Below, in pieces: positions 1 to 5,780 of a stretch of DNA of 6,562 nucleotides. The position numbers and the translations under genes are program-made. The stretch's first letter is position 1, and every line of letters begins with the position of its first letter. The notes below the pieces were generated by a model. That model was not told the origin of the DNA. It ran no database searches and saw nothing but the letters and a program-made list of their open reading frames with translations. This stretch comes from JAHWJR01 sp035942035 (GTDB lineage: Bacteria; Actinomycetota; Acidimicrobiia; Acidimicrobiales; CADCSY01): the NCBI GenBank assembly GCA_035942035.1, contig DASZDK010000121.1, positions 1-6,562 of the forward strand, read 5' to 3'.

Positions 1-165
1 GAGGTAGCGGCGGCGATGTTGCGGGCCCCCGGCGAGCTCGAGGTGTTCGTTCGTCCCACGGATGTGGTGGAGCGCTTCGGCCACGTTGGGCCGCCGTCGA
101 TGAACCTCAACCTCCACGGCGCCGAGGAGCCGGCGTGCACGACCGAGCTCGCCGCCCGCTGGTAG
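1..165 (+). CDS. 3' end of an unrecognised protein-coding gene (partial)
   Basis: This frame is open from the window edge to a TAG at 163-165, giving 54 residues ending in the sequence TTELAARW. About nine in ten of its codons end in G or C, clearly more than in the antisense reading of the same bases, which supports real coding on this strand. I do not recognise the family: the visible tail has no metal-binding motif and no membrane segment. It would be convergent with the cupredoxin gene that ends nearby on the other strand. The alternative is that this is an antisense shadow of an extended cupredoxin gene, because that frame is also open to the edge. Confidence 0.45.
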   Translation, partial: EVAAAMLRAPGELEVFVRPTDVVERFGHVGPPSMNLNLHGAEEPACTTELAARW

Positions 166-180
166 CCACCGCTGCTCGCC

Positions 181-446
181 GACGCTCATCGTGCCCTCCA
201 TGATCGGGTGGACGGTGCAGACGTAGTCGTAGGAGCCGGGGTGGTCGAAGGGCTGCCACTCCCCGGTCCTCAGCTTGGGGCTGGCTCGCCGCCGTCGAAG
301 GCCACGCCGTGGGGCAGGTGGTGCTCGAAGGACCACTCCACCGCCTCACCGGTTTCGATCTCCACCTCCGGGGGCTCGGAGGCCGTGTCCGCAACCGCGA
401 CCGTGGCGGCGAGGCTGAGCACCAGGAGCGAGGGCCTGCGGAGCAT
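181..446 (-). pseudogene. Secreted plastocyanin-like cupredoxin, frameshifted
   Basis: The ATG at 446-444 follows an AAAGGA ribosome-binding site and opens with a short signal peptide (MLRRPSLLVLSLAATVAVA). A cupredoxin strand pattern follows, including WSFEHHLPHGVAF with the first copper-ligand His at residue 46. This frame stops at 272-270 after 58 residues. The rest of the domain continues at once in another frame from about 276: LRTGEW, then GSYDYVCTVHPIMEGTMSV, which supplies the Cys, His and Met ligands of a type-1 copper site. One extra C in the C run just before the stop (GGGG at 277-280 on the plus strand) would restore a continuous domain. In cupredoxins generally these residues bind one copper for electron transfer outside the membrane. 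The second frame has no stop before the window edge, so the true 3' end is unknown; 181 marks the end of the recognisable domain. The frameshift may be real or an assembly error. Confidence 0.7.
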
Positions 447-650
447 GGCGATCCTTTCGTCGGTACGACTCCCGCCGACTCCAGACAGCCGCCGGGCGAG
501 GGGCGTCCTGTGGCAGGAGCGTTCGGGCTCCTCCCGTGGCGGCGGGAGGCCGGCGCCGGCGCCCGGTTAGCCTGGCATCCGGGCATCTGCGGCGGAATGC
601 CGCCAGCGGCGCCGCAGCGACGTCGCCCGCCAGCACCTTTCCATCCGTGG
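447..650. other. Non-coding gap between cupredoxin and tRNA
   Basis: I see no convincing gene here. The stretch is very G+C-rich and contains local inverted repeats. One is a hairpin with a 5-bp stem GGCGG/CCGCC and an AATG loop (591-604). Another pairs CTGCGGC (587-593) with GCCGCAG (611-617) around it; the two are mutually exclusive at their edges. Neither is followed by a T tract. The region should contain promoters for the cupredoxin (leftward) and the tRNA (rightward), but no clear -35/-10 pair stands out. Confidence 0.4.
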
Positions 651-723
651 GCCCCCGTAGCTCAGGGGATAGAGCGTCGGTTTCCTAAACCGTGCGTCGC
701 AGGTTCGAATCCTGCCGGGGGCG
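651..723 (+). tRNA. tRNA-Arg (anticodon CCT)
   Basis: A complete cloverleaf can be drawn. The acceptor stem is GCCCCCG (651-657) with CGGGGGC (716-722), and the discriminator is G723. The D stem is GCTC/GAGC. The anticodon arm has loop TTCCTAA, so the anticodon is CCT, reading AGG (Arg). The anticodon stem has four pairs, with a T-T mismatch at its outer position. The variable loop is GCGTC, and the T arm is GCAGG, TTCGAAT, CCTGC. The 3' CCA is not encoded (the next bases are CGC), so it must be added by tRNA nucleotidyltransferase. A recombinase remnant follows about 280 nt downstream, which suggests this tRNA once served as an attachment site. Confidence 0.95.
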
Positions 724-1001
724 CGCCATCAAAACTCTTGGCCACAGCGTTACAGGCCGTGGCTCAGCAGGTGCGCATCGGACGCGGGGGAATCGTCGCG
801 CTCATCGCCACCTTCGGCCGCACTTCGCCCTTCGCCCTGCTGTTGCCGTCGGTGTCGGAGCTCACGCTCGCCCGCCTCACCCGCTGCTTCGATGACCCGA
901 TACCCAACCGCGCTCGCTCAGGCCGGAGTCAGCCTGAGTGGCAAGGAGTGCCGATGACCGAGCCGGCGTACGACATCGCCGCCGCCTTCATGGGGATATG
1001 A
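724..1001 (+). other. Gap between tRNA and integrase remnant, no recognisable gene
   Basis: Reading frames are open here, but none gave a protein I recognise. The frame that feeds the integrase stub is open from upstream of the tRNA to a TGA at 999-1001. Its residues here (for example MTEPAYDIAAAFMGI just before the stop) do not show the first catalytic Arg box of a tyrosine recombinase. The sequence could be a diverged remainder of the same element. No second copy of the tRNA 3' end was found in the window. Confidence 0.35.
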
Positions 1002-1284
1002 GGACCGACGGTCGCCTCTGGAGGGCACGCCTGGTACCGGCTGTGCCGAGAGCTTGGCGTCAAGGCCCGCCTGCACGACCTCCGCCACCTCCAGGCCTCG
1101 CTGTTGCTCGACGCCGGCGAGGCGGTCACCAACGTGGCCGCCCGCCTCGAGCATCGCGACACTTCCACCACCCCTGAAGGTCTACAGCCACCTCATGCCC
1201 GGCGCCGACACCCGTGCCGCCGGCATCATGGGAGCGGCGTTCCGTCGTCCGAACGGGGAGGAACCGCGCCATCCTGGCGTCTGA
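1002..1284 (+). pseudogene. Tyrosine recombinase (phage-type integrase) C-terminal remnant
   Basis: After an in-frame TGA at 999-1001, the frame reads WYRLCRELGVKARLHDLRH, then ASLLLDAGEAVTNVAARLEH. This is the second half of the catalytic domain of a tyrosine recombinase, with the HxLRH box at 1074-1088. The usual LGH box appears as LEH (1146-1154). At the C run 1171-1174 one extra C shifts the frame, and the gene continues as LKVYSHLMPGADTRAA in frame +1. The presumed nucleophilic Tyr is at 1183-1185, and the frame ends at TGA 1282-1284. Intact integrases of this family are usually 350 to 450 residues; here the N-terminal DNA-binding domains and first catalytic Arg are missing. The stub cannot make an active enzyme as it stands. 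Its place just after a tRNA gene fits a decayed integrated element. Confidence 0.8.
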
Positions 1285-1330
1285 TCGAGAGGTATCCCGG
1301 CATCCCGCCGTAAGGGCCACGCCCGGCTGG

Positions 1331-1351
1331 TCGACTCAAACAGCGAGTCGA
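1331..1351. repeat. Inverted repeat, 7-bp stem
   Basis: TCGACTC (1331-1337) pairs perfectly with GAGTCGA (1345-1351) around a 7-nt loop. The hairpin lies between the integrase remnant and the minus-strand HTH remnant. The plus-strand bases after it (GTTCGCTT) are only weakly T-rich, so it is at best a poor intrinsic terminator. Confidence 0.35.
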
Positions 1352-1408
1352 GTTCGCTTAGTCACTTCTCGGTGACCGCATCCATCCATGGTCTCGCGCC
1401 TTCCGTCA

Positions 1409-1599
1409 CTACGCCGGTAGCGAGCGCTGCTGTTCCTCGCAGGCGACGGCGGCTCTCTCAGCTCTGTCGGCATGTCGTAGCCCTTGGCGATGTCCCCCAT
1501 CGCCTGCCCTGCGTCGAAGAGCTCCCAGAACCGCTCCGTGGTCGCGACACGAATGCCTCGCTTGCGCTTGCGCTTGCGCTTGCCCTTGTGCCTGAGCAC
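1409..1599 (-). pseudogene. Small HTH / DUF433-like antitoxin-type protein, frameshifted remnant
   Basis: On the minus strand, GIRVATTERFWELFDAGQAM is followed by GDIAKGYDMPTE. This resembles the helix-turn-helix core of small DUF433-type proteins, many of which are antitoxins or sit beside toxins. Near 1462 the frame shifts by one base. The alternative frame then gives AERAAVACEEQQRSLPA and a TAG at 1411-1409, which looks like the natural C-terminal helix. Upstream in frame lies a lysine/arginine run (KGKRKRKRKR) encoded by the hexamer repeat at 1559-1588. The GTG at 1599 is only the nearest plausible start; no Shine-Dalgarno sequence is visible. No partner toxin gene was found. Family assignment rests on pattern memory of a short region, and the original reading frame could also be chance. 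Confidence 0.35.
1559..1588. repeat. Hexamer tandem repeat (CGCTTG)n
   Basis: There are four perfect CGCTTG units (1559-1582) followed by one imperfect unit, CCCTTG (1583-1588). Read on the minus strand in the frame of the HTH-like remnant, the tract encodes alternating Lys-Arg. Its last bases overlap the proposed -35 element of the lipoprotein promoter. Confidence 0.9.
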
Positions 1600-1614
1600 T
1601 TGGGCACTTAGGGT
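1586..1614 (+). promoter_or_regulatory. Putative promoter for the lipoprotein (and perhaps pmt)
   Basis: TTGTGC (1586-1591) and TAGGGT (1609-1614) are separated by exactly 17 nt. They fit a housekeeping sigma -35/-10 arrangement, with TANNNT as the actinobacterial -10. Transcription would begin near 1621, leaving a leader of about 30 nt that contains the Shine-Dalgarno sequence. A small inverted repeat, GTGCC (1588-1592) with GGCAC (1603-1607), lies inside the spacer and could be an operator. Confidence 0.45.
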
Positions 1615-1635
1615 GACGACTCGATCCCGCACCGT

Positions 1636-1641
1636 AGGAGG
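1636..1641 (+). promoter_or_regulatory. Strong ribosome-binding site AGGAGG
   Basis: AGGAGG lies 10 nt before the ATG at 1652, or 8 nt if the overlapping GGAGGAG is used. It fixes the lipoprotein start at 1652 rather than at upstream in-frame starts such as 1484. Confidence 0.8.
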
Positions 1642-1651
1642 AGTTATCGCC

Positions 1652-1900
1652 ATGCCCACACCCAGGAACCGACTGGCTGTCTCCCTCGTGGTCGGCGCCC
1701 TCGCCTTTCCCGCGCTCACCGCCTGTGAGAACGACGCCGACGACGGCGAGGTCGAGGTCACCGAGACCGAGGACGTGACTGAGACGGAGACTACGACGGT
1801 CGAGGAGACAGAGCCGCCGACCGAGACCGAGACCGAGACGGAAGAGCGGACGGTGGCGACCGAGACGGAGACCGAGACGGAGACCGAGACGGCAGACTGA
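1652..1900 (+). CDS. Small Thr/Glu-repeat lipoprotein
   Basis: The gene encodes 82 residues. A basic N-terminus (MPTPRNR) and a hydrophobic stretch lead to a lipobox ending LTAC, with the lipidated Cys at residue 25, so the product should be exported and anchored by lipid to the outer face of the membrane. The mature part (58 residues) is low-complexity and acidic. It has about 19 Thr, about 25 Glu/Asp and one Arg, with alternating Thr-Glu runs at residues 57-64 and 70-79. No folded domain is evident. The start is set by the AGGAGG site. The gene ends 54 nt before the PMT gene on the same strand, so the two may be cotranscribed. Thr-rich segments just after a lipobox are the kind of region O-mannosylated in mycobacterial lipoproteins. 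A role as substrate of the neighbouring transferase is inference, and glycosylated regions are usually richer in Pro and Ala than this one. Confidence 0.8.
   Translation: MPTPRNRLAVSLVVGALAFPALTACENDADDGEVEVTETEDVTETETTTVEETEPPTETETETEERTVATETETETETETAD
1820..1888. repeat. ACCGAG/ACGGAG codon-pair repeats in the lipoprotein gene
   Basis: There are two tracts of Thr-Glu codon pairs: four units at 1820-1843 and five at 1859-1888. The second alternates ACCGAG and ACGGAG, giving a 12-bp period. Unit gain or loss would keep the frame, so the protein length could vary between strains. Confidence 0.85.
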
Positions 1901-1954
1901 TTCGGCTCGGCGAGCGCCAAGCGAGAGAGCGAAGGGCCGGCCGCGGCGACGGGA

Positions 1955-3346
1955 GTGGTTGGCCGGCGGTCACGCGCGATAGCGAGTTGGCCCCGACGGC
2001 GCTGGGCGGCAGTGGCGTTGTCCCTGTTGCTCGTGGTGGTGGCGGGCACCCTCCGCTTCGCCCGCCTGGGGGTTCCTGACCGGCTGTACTTCGACGAGGT
2101 CTACTACGCCAACGACGCCCATCAGTACCTGCAGCGGGGAGTCGAGGACGAGAGGGCTGTTCACCCCCCGCTCGGGAAGTGGCTCATCGCCGCCGGCGTC
2201 GCCGTCTTCGGCTTCAACCCCGTCGGGTGGCGAGCCAGCGCCGCACTGGCCGGGACGCTGACCGTCCTCGTCACCTACCTGGTCGGCCGACGCCTGTTCG
2301 CCCCACCATGGGTGGCAGCCTTCGCTGGCCTTCTCTTGGCCGTCGACGGGCTCGCTTTCACCATGAGCCGGATCGCCATGCTCGACGTGTTCCTGGCTCT
2401 GTTCGCGTCGCTGACGCTCTACTTCCTGCTCGCCCATCGCGACAGCCGAGCCGCTGGTGAGAGCGGCCGCGGCTGGCTGTTGCTCACCGGCGTGGCGGTC
2501 GGGATGGCGCTGGCCACGAAGTGGACCGGCGTCACTGTGCTCGCAGCGGCACTGGCCTTCGTGCTCGCAGGAGAGTGGGTGTGGAGACGCGGGTCGGACG
2601 ACGGCGCCCTGCGACGGCTGGCCTCGGCCGTGCCCCCCGTCGCCGTGTGCCTGGTTGCCGCTCCCGCCCTGATCTACCTGATCAGCTACAGCGGGTGGTT
2701 CGCCAACGTGGAGCACACCGAACCCGGTCGGAGGCTCTGCTCGGAAGGCAGATGTCCGACAGGGGTTTTCGCCACGGTCGGCGCGTGGTGGAGCGAGCAG
2801 GCTGAGATCGTCCAGTTCCACCGGGACTTGGTGCCCCGTCATCCGGACCGCAGCCCGGGGCTGGGTTGGCCTGTCCTGCAGCGCCCCGTGCTGTACTACT
2901 TCGAGAGCTGTGAGAACGCGGACATCGAGGAGGGCCGGGCCTGCCGGGTCGCGGTCGGTCATCGGGCCAAGATCGTGGGTCTCGGCAACCCTGCGGTGTG
3001 GTGGTCGGCGCTGCTGGCGTACCCGGTCCTTGGGTGGATGGCGCTCCGTCGGCGGGAGTGGCGGGCGGCGGCATTGCTGCTGTTCTTGCTCGGGCAGTGG
3101 CTTCCGTGGGCGCTCGTTCCGAAGCCCGGCTACTTCTACTACATGACCGCCACCGTCCCCATCATGTGCCTGAGCCTCGCCTACCTGGCCGAACGCTGCG
3201 GCAGCGTCCGGGGCCTCCGTCGCCTGCCGGCCGCCCTCGCCGTCGCCGCCGTCGCCACCTTCGCCTTCTTCTATCCCGTCTACGCCGCGGTCGAGATGCC
3301 CAAGCACGACGTCGACCTTCGAACCTGGACCGATGCCTGGCGCTAG
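1955..3346 (+). CDS. pmt: PMT-family (GT39) protein O-mannosyltransferase
   Basis: This 463-residue polytopic membrane protein belongs to the dolichyl-phosphate-mannose protein mannosyltransferase family. Such enzymes move mannose from polyprenyl-phosphate mannose to Ser/Thr of proteins as they are exported. The first membrane segment (about residues 17-31) is followed by the loop motif LYFDEVYYAND. It carries the acidic Asp47-Glu48 pair typical of the family's catalytic site. HPPLGKWLIA follows at 70-79, then SRIAMLDVF (138-146) and ATKWTG (187-192). The C-terminal segments include GYFYYMTATVP (392-402), as in actinobacterial homologues. It is somewhat shorter than the mycobacterial enzyme (about 520 residues). 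The GTG at 1955 gives a basic lead into the first segment, but it lacks a well-spaced Shine-Dalgarno, so an in-frame start slightly downstream is possible. It lies 54 nt after the lipoprotein gene and converges on yfhO. Confidence 0.9.
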   Translation: MVGRRSRAIASWPRRRWAAVALSLLLVVVAGTLRFARLGVPDRLYFDEVYYANDAHQYLQRGVEDERAVHPPLGKWLIAAGVAVFGFNPVGWRASAALAGTLTVLVTYLVGRRLFAPPWVAAFAGLLLAVDGLAFTMSRIAMLDVFLALFASLTLYFLLAHRDSRAAGESGRGWLLLTGVAVGMALATKWTGVTVLAAALAFVLAGEWVWRRGSDDGALRRLASAVPPVAVCLVAAPALIYLISYSGWFANVEHTEPGRRLCSEGRCPTGVFATVGAWWSEQAEIVQFHRDLVPRHPDRSPGLGWPVLQRPVLYYFESCENADIEEGRACRVAVGHRAKIVGLGNPAVWWSALLAYPVLGWMALRRREWRAAALLLFLLGQWLPWALVPKPGYFYYMTATVPIMCLSLAYLAERCGSVRGLRRLPAALAVAAVATFAFFYPVYAAVEMPKHDVDLRTWTDAWR

Positions 3347-3352
3347 CGCCAG
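3337..3352. repeat. 16-bp perfect palindrome spanning both stop codons
   Basis: CTGGCGCTAGCGCCAG is fully self-complementary. Its central CTAG holds the TAG of pmt (3344-3346) and, on the other strand, the TAG of yfhO (3345-3343). There is no loop and no T tract, so it is not a standard intrinsic terminator. Confidence 0.9.
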
Positions 3353-5652
3353 CGCCGGAGGGCGGCCCAGGCGACGATGGAAACCAGGCTGGCTGCCGAG
3401 AGCACGCCGCCGATCACGAGGCCCGGAGGGCGGTACCGCAGCGTCACGGTGTGTTCGCCGGGACCTACGGGCACGCCCTGCACCAGCCCGTGGACCCGGA
3501 CGACGGGGGCAGGCTCGCCATCCACGGACGCCGACCAGCCTGGGAACCAGGCTTGGCTCACCACGAACAGTGCCGGTCGATCGGCGGTCACGTCGAACCG
3601 AGCCGAGTTGACACCCCAGCGTCGGTTCGTCACCACCCCCGCTTGGCCGGGACGGTCGATGCTCGAGCACGCTGAGCATGGACCTTCCACCAGCGCGGTG
3701 GCCGAGGGGTCGAGGGGGAGCTCGCCCCACAATCCCTGCAATGCATGCTCACGGGCGGCGGGGCGTACGGCGCCGACGAGGAAGGCGTCGGGGAGGCGGG
3801 GCCGGCGCTCGTAGCGGACGAAGGCGGTGCCCGGCACCGTCCTGCCCGCTCGCAGCTCGGACGGCCAGGGGCCATCGGTCGAGGGGGGGTGCACCACCAC
3901 CACCGACACTCGCAGCAGATCGAGCACGTGACTGTCCGGTGACCACACCCGCTCCGGCGATCGGACGCCGCCCCGGTACTCCATTCGGCCCACCGCCTCG
4001 AGATAGGCCTGCGGGGCCAAGGGGTCGAAGCCGTTGGCAGAACGAATGTGCTTCGCGTCGAGAACGCGCTGGTACCACGGCGCCAGCTGCAGCGGATCGG
4101 AACTGGCGTAGAGAACGCGGTCGATGCCACCGGGCGCATCCGGGACCGTTCCCCACGAGGGAGGCGCGTCGGGGGAGAGGAGGTGTGAGAGCTCGGCCGG
4201 CGTCGGACTTTGCTCTCGCCATCGGAAGAACAGCCCGAACGACATTAGGTCGAGGACGACCACCGGTACCACGGCGAGGGTGGCCAGCCGGCGCCGGCGG
4301 GCGGTGGCAGCGACGCCTGCCACCAGCAGGGCGGCAGATGCCGGGAGCCCCAGAGCCAAGGTGGCCTGACGTGGCGGCACGATGGCCCAGGCCACCCCCG
4401 GCAGCAGGGGAGTGACCGAGGCGAGGGCGACGACCGCGGCCAGGGCGACGACCGCGGTTGCCACCACTGCCGCTCGCCTGGCTGCTGCCTTCCTGACGGT
4501 CGCTTCGTGGGCCAAGAGGTCGGTGACGCCCCGGCCGGCGAGAACGGCGACGGCCAGGTCGACGCCCATGGTGAAGCGGCCCCAGGAGCGGAACTGGCCG
4601 TAGACCGGCAGCGCGTGGACGATGCGCCCCACGGGAGTGGAGTCGCCCAGGGCGACGACAAGCGACGTCACGCCGAGCATCGACAGCGCCGCCAGTCGCC
4701 GATCCGCTCGAAGCGCGGCCCACCCCAGCCCCGCTCCGGCGAGGACCAGGGCCGCCGCTCCGACGTAGCCGGACAGTTCGGTGAGGGACCACTCTCCTCG
4801 ATAGACAGCGCTGAACGGCCCGGCGGGGGCTTGGTTCCCGAACAGGTACGGGAACACCAGCAGCAAGGTCGAAGCAGGTGAGAAGGAGAAGGCGGTGGCC
4901 TGCTCGTAGGTGAGGCTGGCCCGATCTGTGTGACCGAGCACGGACAGCACGGGAACCAGCTGCACGGCGGCCAGCCCGAAACCCGCCGAGCTCATGAGCG
5001 TGGCCACGAGAAGGTGTCGCCGTCTCCCTGCCCGATCCAGCAACGCGAGGGTGCCGACATACACCCCCAGGAGTGCCAACGAGAAGGCGACCATTTGCCC
5101 ATGGCCGGCGAGGACGGCCATGGCCAGCGACCCGCTGGCGGCCAGGAGGCGGGGCGGGGTGAGCCGCTCGCGCACCAGGTCGAAGCCCCACAGCACCCAT
5201 GGCAACCACGCGGCGGTGGCGACGATGGAGGTGTGGACGATGTGGCCGAACAGGAACCCCGACAGGCCGAAGCCGAGGCCGGCAACAGCAGCGCCGGCAC
5301 GGTTAGCGCCCAGCCGTCTGGCCAACAGGTAGGTCCCGGTCCCGGCGAGCGAGAAGGACCCGACGACCGCCAGGTTGTGTCCGACCGCCAGGGGGAGCAT
5401 CACGGTGACGAGATTGGGTGGATAGAGCACGGCTGCTTGGTGGAGGGCCAGCAGGGGTGAGCCCCCGAAGGCCCACGGATCCCACACCGGCAGCACTCCG
5501 GACCGCCACAGGCCGTTGGTCACGGCTCGCAACGCCAAGTGGTAGCTGTAGCCGTCGCCGGGAGCCAAAAGCCGCCGGCCCACCAACGCCTCGACGAACA
5601 CCGCCGCCGTGACCGACCCGGGCACGAGTGCCCACCACCGCCGGTCCTCCAC
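3343..5652 (-). CDS. YfhO-family membrane protein (GT-C-like glycosyltransferase)
   Basis: This 769-residue polytopic protein matches the YfhO family, whose members are large GT-C-fold proteins linked in some Gram-positive bacteria to sugar decoration of envelope polymers. After the first membrane segment, the extracytoplasmic loop starts with APGDGYSYH (30-38). The family signature VLPVWDPWAFGGSPLL (53-68) and YPPN (77-80) follow. Further in come LAGHGQMVAF (181-190), GEWSLTELSGYVGA (286-299) and YGQFRSWGRFTMG. Many hydrophobic segments run to about residue 480. A soluble C-terminal region ends in the typical FPGWSASVDGE (703-713) and GPGEHTVTLRYRPPG, followed by a last membrane helix (about 744-763). 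The GTG at 5652 has no clear Shine-Dalgarno. The gene overlaps the end of pmt by 4 bases, and its 5' end faces the GT2 gene across 140 nt. Donor and acceptor cannot be read from the sequence. Confidence 0.85.
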   Translation of the reverse strand: MEDRRWWALVPGSVTAAVFVEALVGRRLLAPGDGYSYHLALRAVTNGLWRSGVLPVWDPWAFGGSPLLALHQAAVLYPPNLVTVMLPLAVGHNLAVVGSFSLAGTGTYLLARRLGANRAGAAVAGLGFGLSGFLFGHIVHTSIVATAAWLPWVLWGFDLVRERLTPPRLLAASGSLAMAVLAGHGQMVAFSLALLGVYVGTLALLDRAGRRRHLLVATLMSSAGFGLAAVQLVPVLSVLGHTDRASLTYEQATAFSFSPASTLLLVFPYLFGNQAPAGPFSAVYRGEWSLTELSGYVGAAALVLAGAGLGWAALRADRRLAALSMLGVTSLVVALGDSTPVGRIVHALPVYGQFRSWGRFTMGVDLAVAVLAGRGVTDLLAHEATVRKAAARRAAVVATAVVALAAVVALASVTPLLPGVAWAIVPPRQATLALGLPASAALLVAGVAATARRRRLATLAVVPVVVLDLMSFGLFFRWREQSPTPAELSHLLSPDAPPSWGTVPDAPGGIDRVLYASSDPLQLAPWYQRVLDAKHIRSANGFDPLAPQAYLEAVGRMEYRGGVRSPERVWSPDSHVLDLLRVSVVVVHPPSTDGPWPSELRAGRTVPGTAFVRYERRPRLPDAFLVGAVRPAAREHALQGLWGELPLDPSATALVEGPCSACSSIDRPGQAGVVTNRRWGVNSARFDVTADRPALFVVSQAWFPGWSASVDGEPAPVVRVHGLVQGVPVGPGEHTVTLRYRPPGLVIGGVLSAASLVSIVAWAALRRWR

Positions 5653-5693
5653 GCTTCGGGCCGGAGGCCGGCGGTTCGAGGCGATGTCGAGCC

Positions 5694-5699
5694 AGGATA
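5694..5699 (-). promoter_or_regulatory. Possible -10 element for yfhO
   Basis: On the minus strand TATCCT fits TANNNT. It would start transcription about 35 nt before the GTG at 5652. The hexamer 17 nt further upstream (TGGGAG) is a poor -35, so this is a weak call. Confidence 0.25.
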
Positions 5700-5780
5700 C
5701 AGCGCCGGAGGCGTACCTCCCAGGCGACGGGGCAACGAGGCTCCGAGCACCAGGCGCGAAGGGCGCCCACGCAGCGCGCG

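Noticed and set aside
309..1001. A 230-codon plus-strand open frame running through the tRNA
   Set aside because: It includes the familiar spurious translation of a tRNA gene (VAQGIERRFPKPCVAGSNPA) and the antisense of the cupredoxin. No protein family is visible.
1331..1351. Intrinsic terminator
   Set aside because: The stem is perfect but short and lacks a following T tract on either strand, so it is listed only as an inverted repeat.
1559..1588. CRISPR array or origin-type iterons
   Set aside because: The units are 6 bp with no spacers, and there is no replication gene or AT-rich region nearby. This is a simple tandem repeat.
1484..1651. Upstream in-frame start extending the lipoprotein to 138 residues
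   Set aside because: It would bury the signal peptide and lipobox inside the protein and ignore the strong AGGAGG before ATG 1652.
1600..2049. The minus-strand open frame with long Ser-Val runs opposite the lipoprotein
   Set aside because: The Ser-Val repeats are only the complement of the Thr-Glu codon repeats; the plus strand has the RBS, lipobox and stop. Only the 1409-1599 part of this frame resembles a gene.
1970..3730. A 586-codon open frame on the minus strand across pmt
   Set aside because: It is the antisense of a clearly recognised membrane enzyme. Its translation is Gly/Pro/Arg/Gln-rich with no domain, as expected for shadows in high-GC DNA.
3749..5209. A 486-codon open frame on the minus strand inside yfhO
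   Set aside because: It is an Arg/Gly/Pro-rich out-of-frame reading of yfhO, which itself has clear family motifs.
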